This document shows, one piece after another, positions 61,938-64,000 of a stretch of 64,000 nucleotides of DNA. The stretch comes from Gracilaria vermiculophylla (taxonomy: Eukaryota > Rhodophyta > Florideophyceae > Gracilariales > Gracilariaceae), in assembly GCA_019155205.2 (NCBI GenBank), contig JAHNZQ020000172.1, positions 2,568,442 through 2,632,441 of the forward strand, in the 5' to 3' direction. Position 1 is the first letter of the stretch, and the number at the start of each line of letters is the position of its first letter. The position numbers were made by a program, and so were the translations under genes. The notes beneath the pieces were generated by a model, which had not been told where the DNA came from, searched no databases, and worked only from the letters and a program-made list of their open reading frames with translations.

Positions 61938-63239
61938 CCTTGCGCTTGAGGGGGAACCGCAGAGCTTGAGTGATCGGTCAAGGAATGCGGCTTTTCAGCG
62001 GCTCGGGCAAGGAATGCGGCTCTTCAGGGGGCTCGTCCAAGAGCGAAAGAGAGAATGGCAACGAGCATGAAAGAGTTTTCAAACTGGATCTCCCGTTGAA
62101 GCACATGAAAGTCACGTGACTTGTAAAGTTGGAACACATGCAAACGTGGAACACAAGCAGAGAAGCCATCCAAAATGGATCTTAACACTTTTTTTTCTTC
62201 CTTGATTGTGTTCAAAGAAGATGTAGACGTCAATCAGTGGTGCTGCACGACTTCATACTCGTTCTCTTTACTCTCATGTGACTTGGTTTTGCTCCTACAG
62301 CATCATGTAGTGAAGCGCCTTTGTTTTCGACGACCAGAGCAGAGCTCATCTTGACACCATGGTCACGTGTTGATGAAAAAGCGAGCCGCTATTGCACGAG
62401 AAAACTACCGTTCCGGCCAAGCAGAATTGGATCAGAAAAATATTTACAGTGCTCAACAATGGCGCGTGGTGCTCAACGTGTAAAATGAACTGCGTTTGTT
62501 CCTTTTGTCTATTGCACCGCTGACCTCATGTAAGATGAAAACAATCAAGTTGCCCTTCAAGTTTGGTTACTTTGATAAAATACCTTCGTCTTCTGGAAGT
62601 ACTTGGTACTAAAAACATATACAAACTGTTGCTCTCCAGCATAAATATGCTTCTGTTGTTTATGGTCTATGTTATAAGCAGACATACAGGCAACCACAGA
62701 TGGTTTCAAAGATATATACGTGTAAAGAACATCTAATGTACTGGAAAATATTTTTAAAAAAAGGGTTACGTAACGTAAAATAGAATTTTTTGATTCAGGA
62801 ACAGGAAAAGAGAATGCAGCACTCCTGAAATCTCAATTTACTACAGTAGCAATTACGTACGGCCCAAAAAATTGAGACCACAGCAGAGCATCTGTCCTCT
62901 TCTGAAATCACAATTTGTGCAGCAGCATTCACAGGTTTTGGCGCCAAATCATTGCGGCCGTTGCCTAAACGCTTGTACTTGGCCTTTCTCTAATTACGAT
63001 GCGTAGGATCCTGATTGCATCACCTACCAAGACAGCGCATGGCAGACTACACCTCTCTCAGCTCATTTTGTCTAATTCATACCACACCATCCCGTAAGTT
63101 GCTTAAAAATACTGCAGCAGAAAACATCAGCAAACACTAACATGCTTCAATCATAAAAGAAAACAGTCGAAAGGAATATGACTTTCTTGCCTTTAGTCAT
63201 GGTATATCTTTCTCTAAGGGAAGATATGTCACAAACAAT
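61938..63239. other. AT-rich intergenic, upstream of multicopper oxidase
   Basis: About 1.3 kb with no gene recognised. It includes a 29-base duplication just before the oxidase ATG (61979-62036) and A/T-rich sequence from 62500 on. The promoter of the oxidase lies at its left end. Confidence 0.4.
61979..62036. repeat. Direct duplication of about 29 bases
   Basis: Two adjoining copies starting CAAGGAATGCGGCT, with a few substitutions in the second half. They lie 42 bases upstream of the oxidase ATG in its leader or core promoter. Confidence 0.8.
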
Positions 63240-63773
63240 TTTATTCGTCGTATCCATCCAGAGGGACGCCGAAGGCGACAGCAAAAAGTAACCAGAATTG
63301 CTCTACAGCAACCAAAGAATTCTGCCTGTTCACATATTTTCCAAAGCGGATGTAATCAGTCACTCATTACTCTCACAGGTTTTGACAACCCTAGTTTTTG
63401 ATATCTTCTGCGTGAGTTCGAACCAAATTATAACCTATATACACCGTACTCTGATGATGGTCAATTTCGAATTTTGAAACGGACCATTAACTCTGGACGT
63501 CCAAGATGTATGACAGCAACTCAATGCTTTGGTCTTTTGCTGGCTCGGCATAGAACACGAGGAGCGGAATTTGTTCTGTGCATCTTATTCGGTGTTACTT
63601 GTTCTGTGTACTCCCTATTTATACGGTTCGGCAGAAGAATACTTTTTAAAGTTTAACGATTTGATCAGTATGCCGCAATTCGTATGCTGTCTGCAGAAGA
63701 AGTCAAACAGTATCAAATTGCTTTTGAAGCAAGACATCCTGCCCTCTCAGAAGTGTACTGTGTCGCTGATTGT
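63240..63773 (+). pseudogene. Decayed transposase of the Harbinger-like DDE family
   Basis: One continuous reading frame, without frameshift, encodes blocks typical of DDE_4/Harbinger-like transposases found in red algae and oomycetes: SLITLTGFDNPSF, YLLREFEPNYNLYTPYS, SGRPRCMTATQCFGLLLA, RTRG, IRFGRRILFKV, and EEVKQYQIAFEARHPALSEV. Two in-frame stops break it, TGA at 63399 and TAA at 63654, and there is no ATG at its head. After position 63773 the expected Asp-Gly-Leu and catalytic DDE region does not follow, so the 3' part is lost or replaced. No terminal inverted repeats were seen. The intact frame suggests a fairly recent loss. I infer a mobile element origin. Confidence 0.8.
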
Positions 63774-64000
63774 AGTGCAACGCCCCGTCGAGGGTCTACC
63801 GCATCAGCGGACGTCATAAGTATTTCATCCGCTCCCGGCTGCCACAACCGTGGTTATGAGGAGTATTAGCTTCGCTAGCCCCATTTGGGGGTGTCCCTAG
63901 GAAGGGTAGTAATTGTGGCCTCGTGTGCCGATATTGGCCCGATGGCGGGTGCGCCGTGACAAGCGTGCCACGGTAGCCCATCTGTACTACAGTATCCGGC
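63774..64000 (+). other. Right edge of window, nothing assigned
   Basis: The transposase frame stays open to 63869 but no longer matches the family. No further feature seen before the end of the window. Confidence 0.4.

Overview
The window looks like nuclear DNA of a photosynthetic eukaryote with a primary plastid, most probably a unicellular or simple red alga. Nuclear-encoded plastid proteins are present (cytochrome b6f Rieske protein, light-dependent protochlorophyllide reductase, a plastid-type thioredoxin). None has an ER signal peptide in front of its transit peptide, and all three begin Met-Ala-Phe, as expected for red algal and glaucophyte transit peptides. Genes are almost intronless: every recognised gene is one open frame except a multicopper oxidase at the right end, which I could reconstruct as five exons. 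The exact taxon cannot be told from the sequence.

Layout. 1.4-8.8 kb: PUM3/Puf6-type RNA-binding protein, EDC4/VARICOSE-type decapping scaffold, Rieske protein. 9-12.5 kb: a GC-rich stretch with one doubtful small membrane ORF and a membrane-anchored coiled-coil protein. 13.5-19.1 kb: class I alpha-mannosidase and a HOOK-domain-like coiled-coil protein. 19.1-22 kb: almost empty. 22-28 kb: malate dehydrogenase and two unrecognised proteins. 28.3-40 kb: mitochondrial ABCB half-transporter, a two-helix membrane protein, fructose-1,6-bisphosphatase, a copine-like double-C2 protein, queuine tRNA-ribosyltransferase, R2R3 MYB. 40.2-45 kb: a P-type PPR protein and a Myb/SANT-like protein. 45-56 kb: an extremely GC-rich domain with a membrane RING-H2 protein, a GT25-like protein, S-adenosylmethionine synthetase, the divergent pair protochlorophyllide reductase/thioredoxin, a second Myb/SANT-like protein and organellar ClpB. 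57-64 kb: AT-richer DNA with one unknown gene, the spliced multicopper oxidase and a decayed transposase of the Harbinger-like DDE family.

There are no operons. Genes lie on both strands, and several are head to head with short shared upstream regions (copine-like/TGT, POR/thioredoxin). The common themes are plastid redox and light metabolism (Rieske, POR, thioredoxin), central carbon metabolism (FBPase, MDH), RNA metabolism (PUM3, EDC4, PPR, TGT) and protein quality control (GH47, RING, ClpB). Long antisense frames in the GC-rich domain arise from base composition and were left out.
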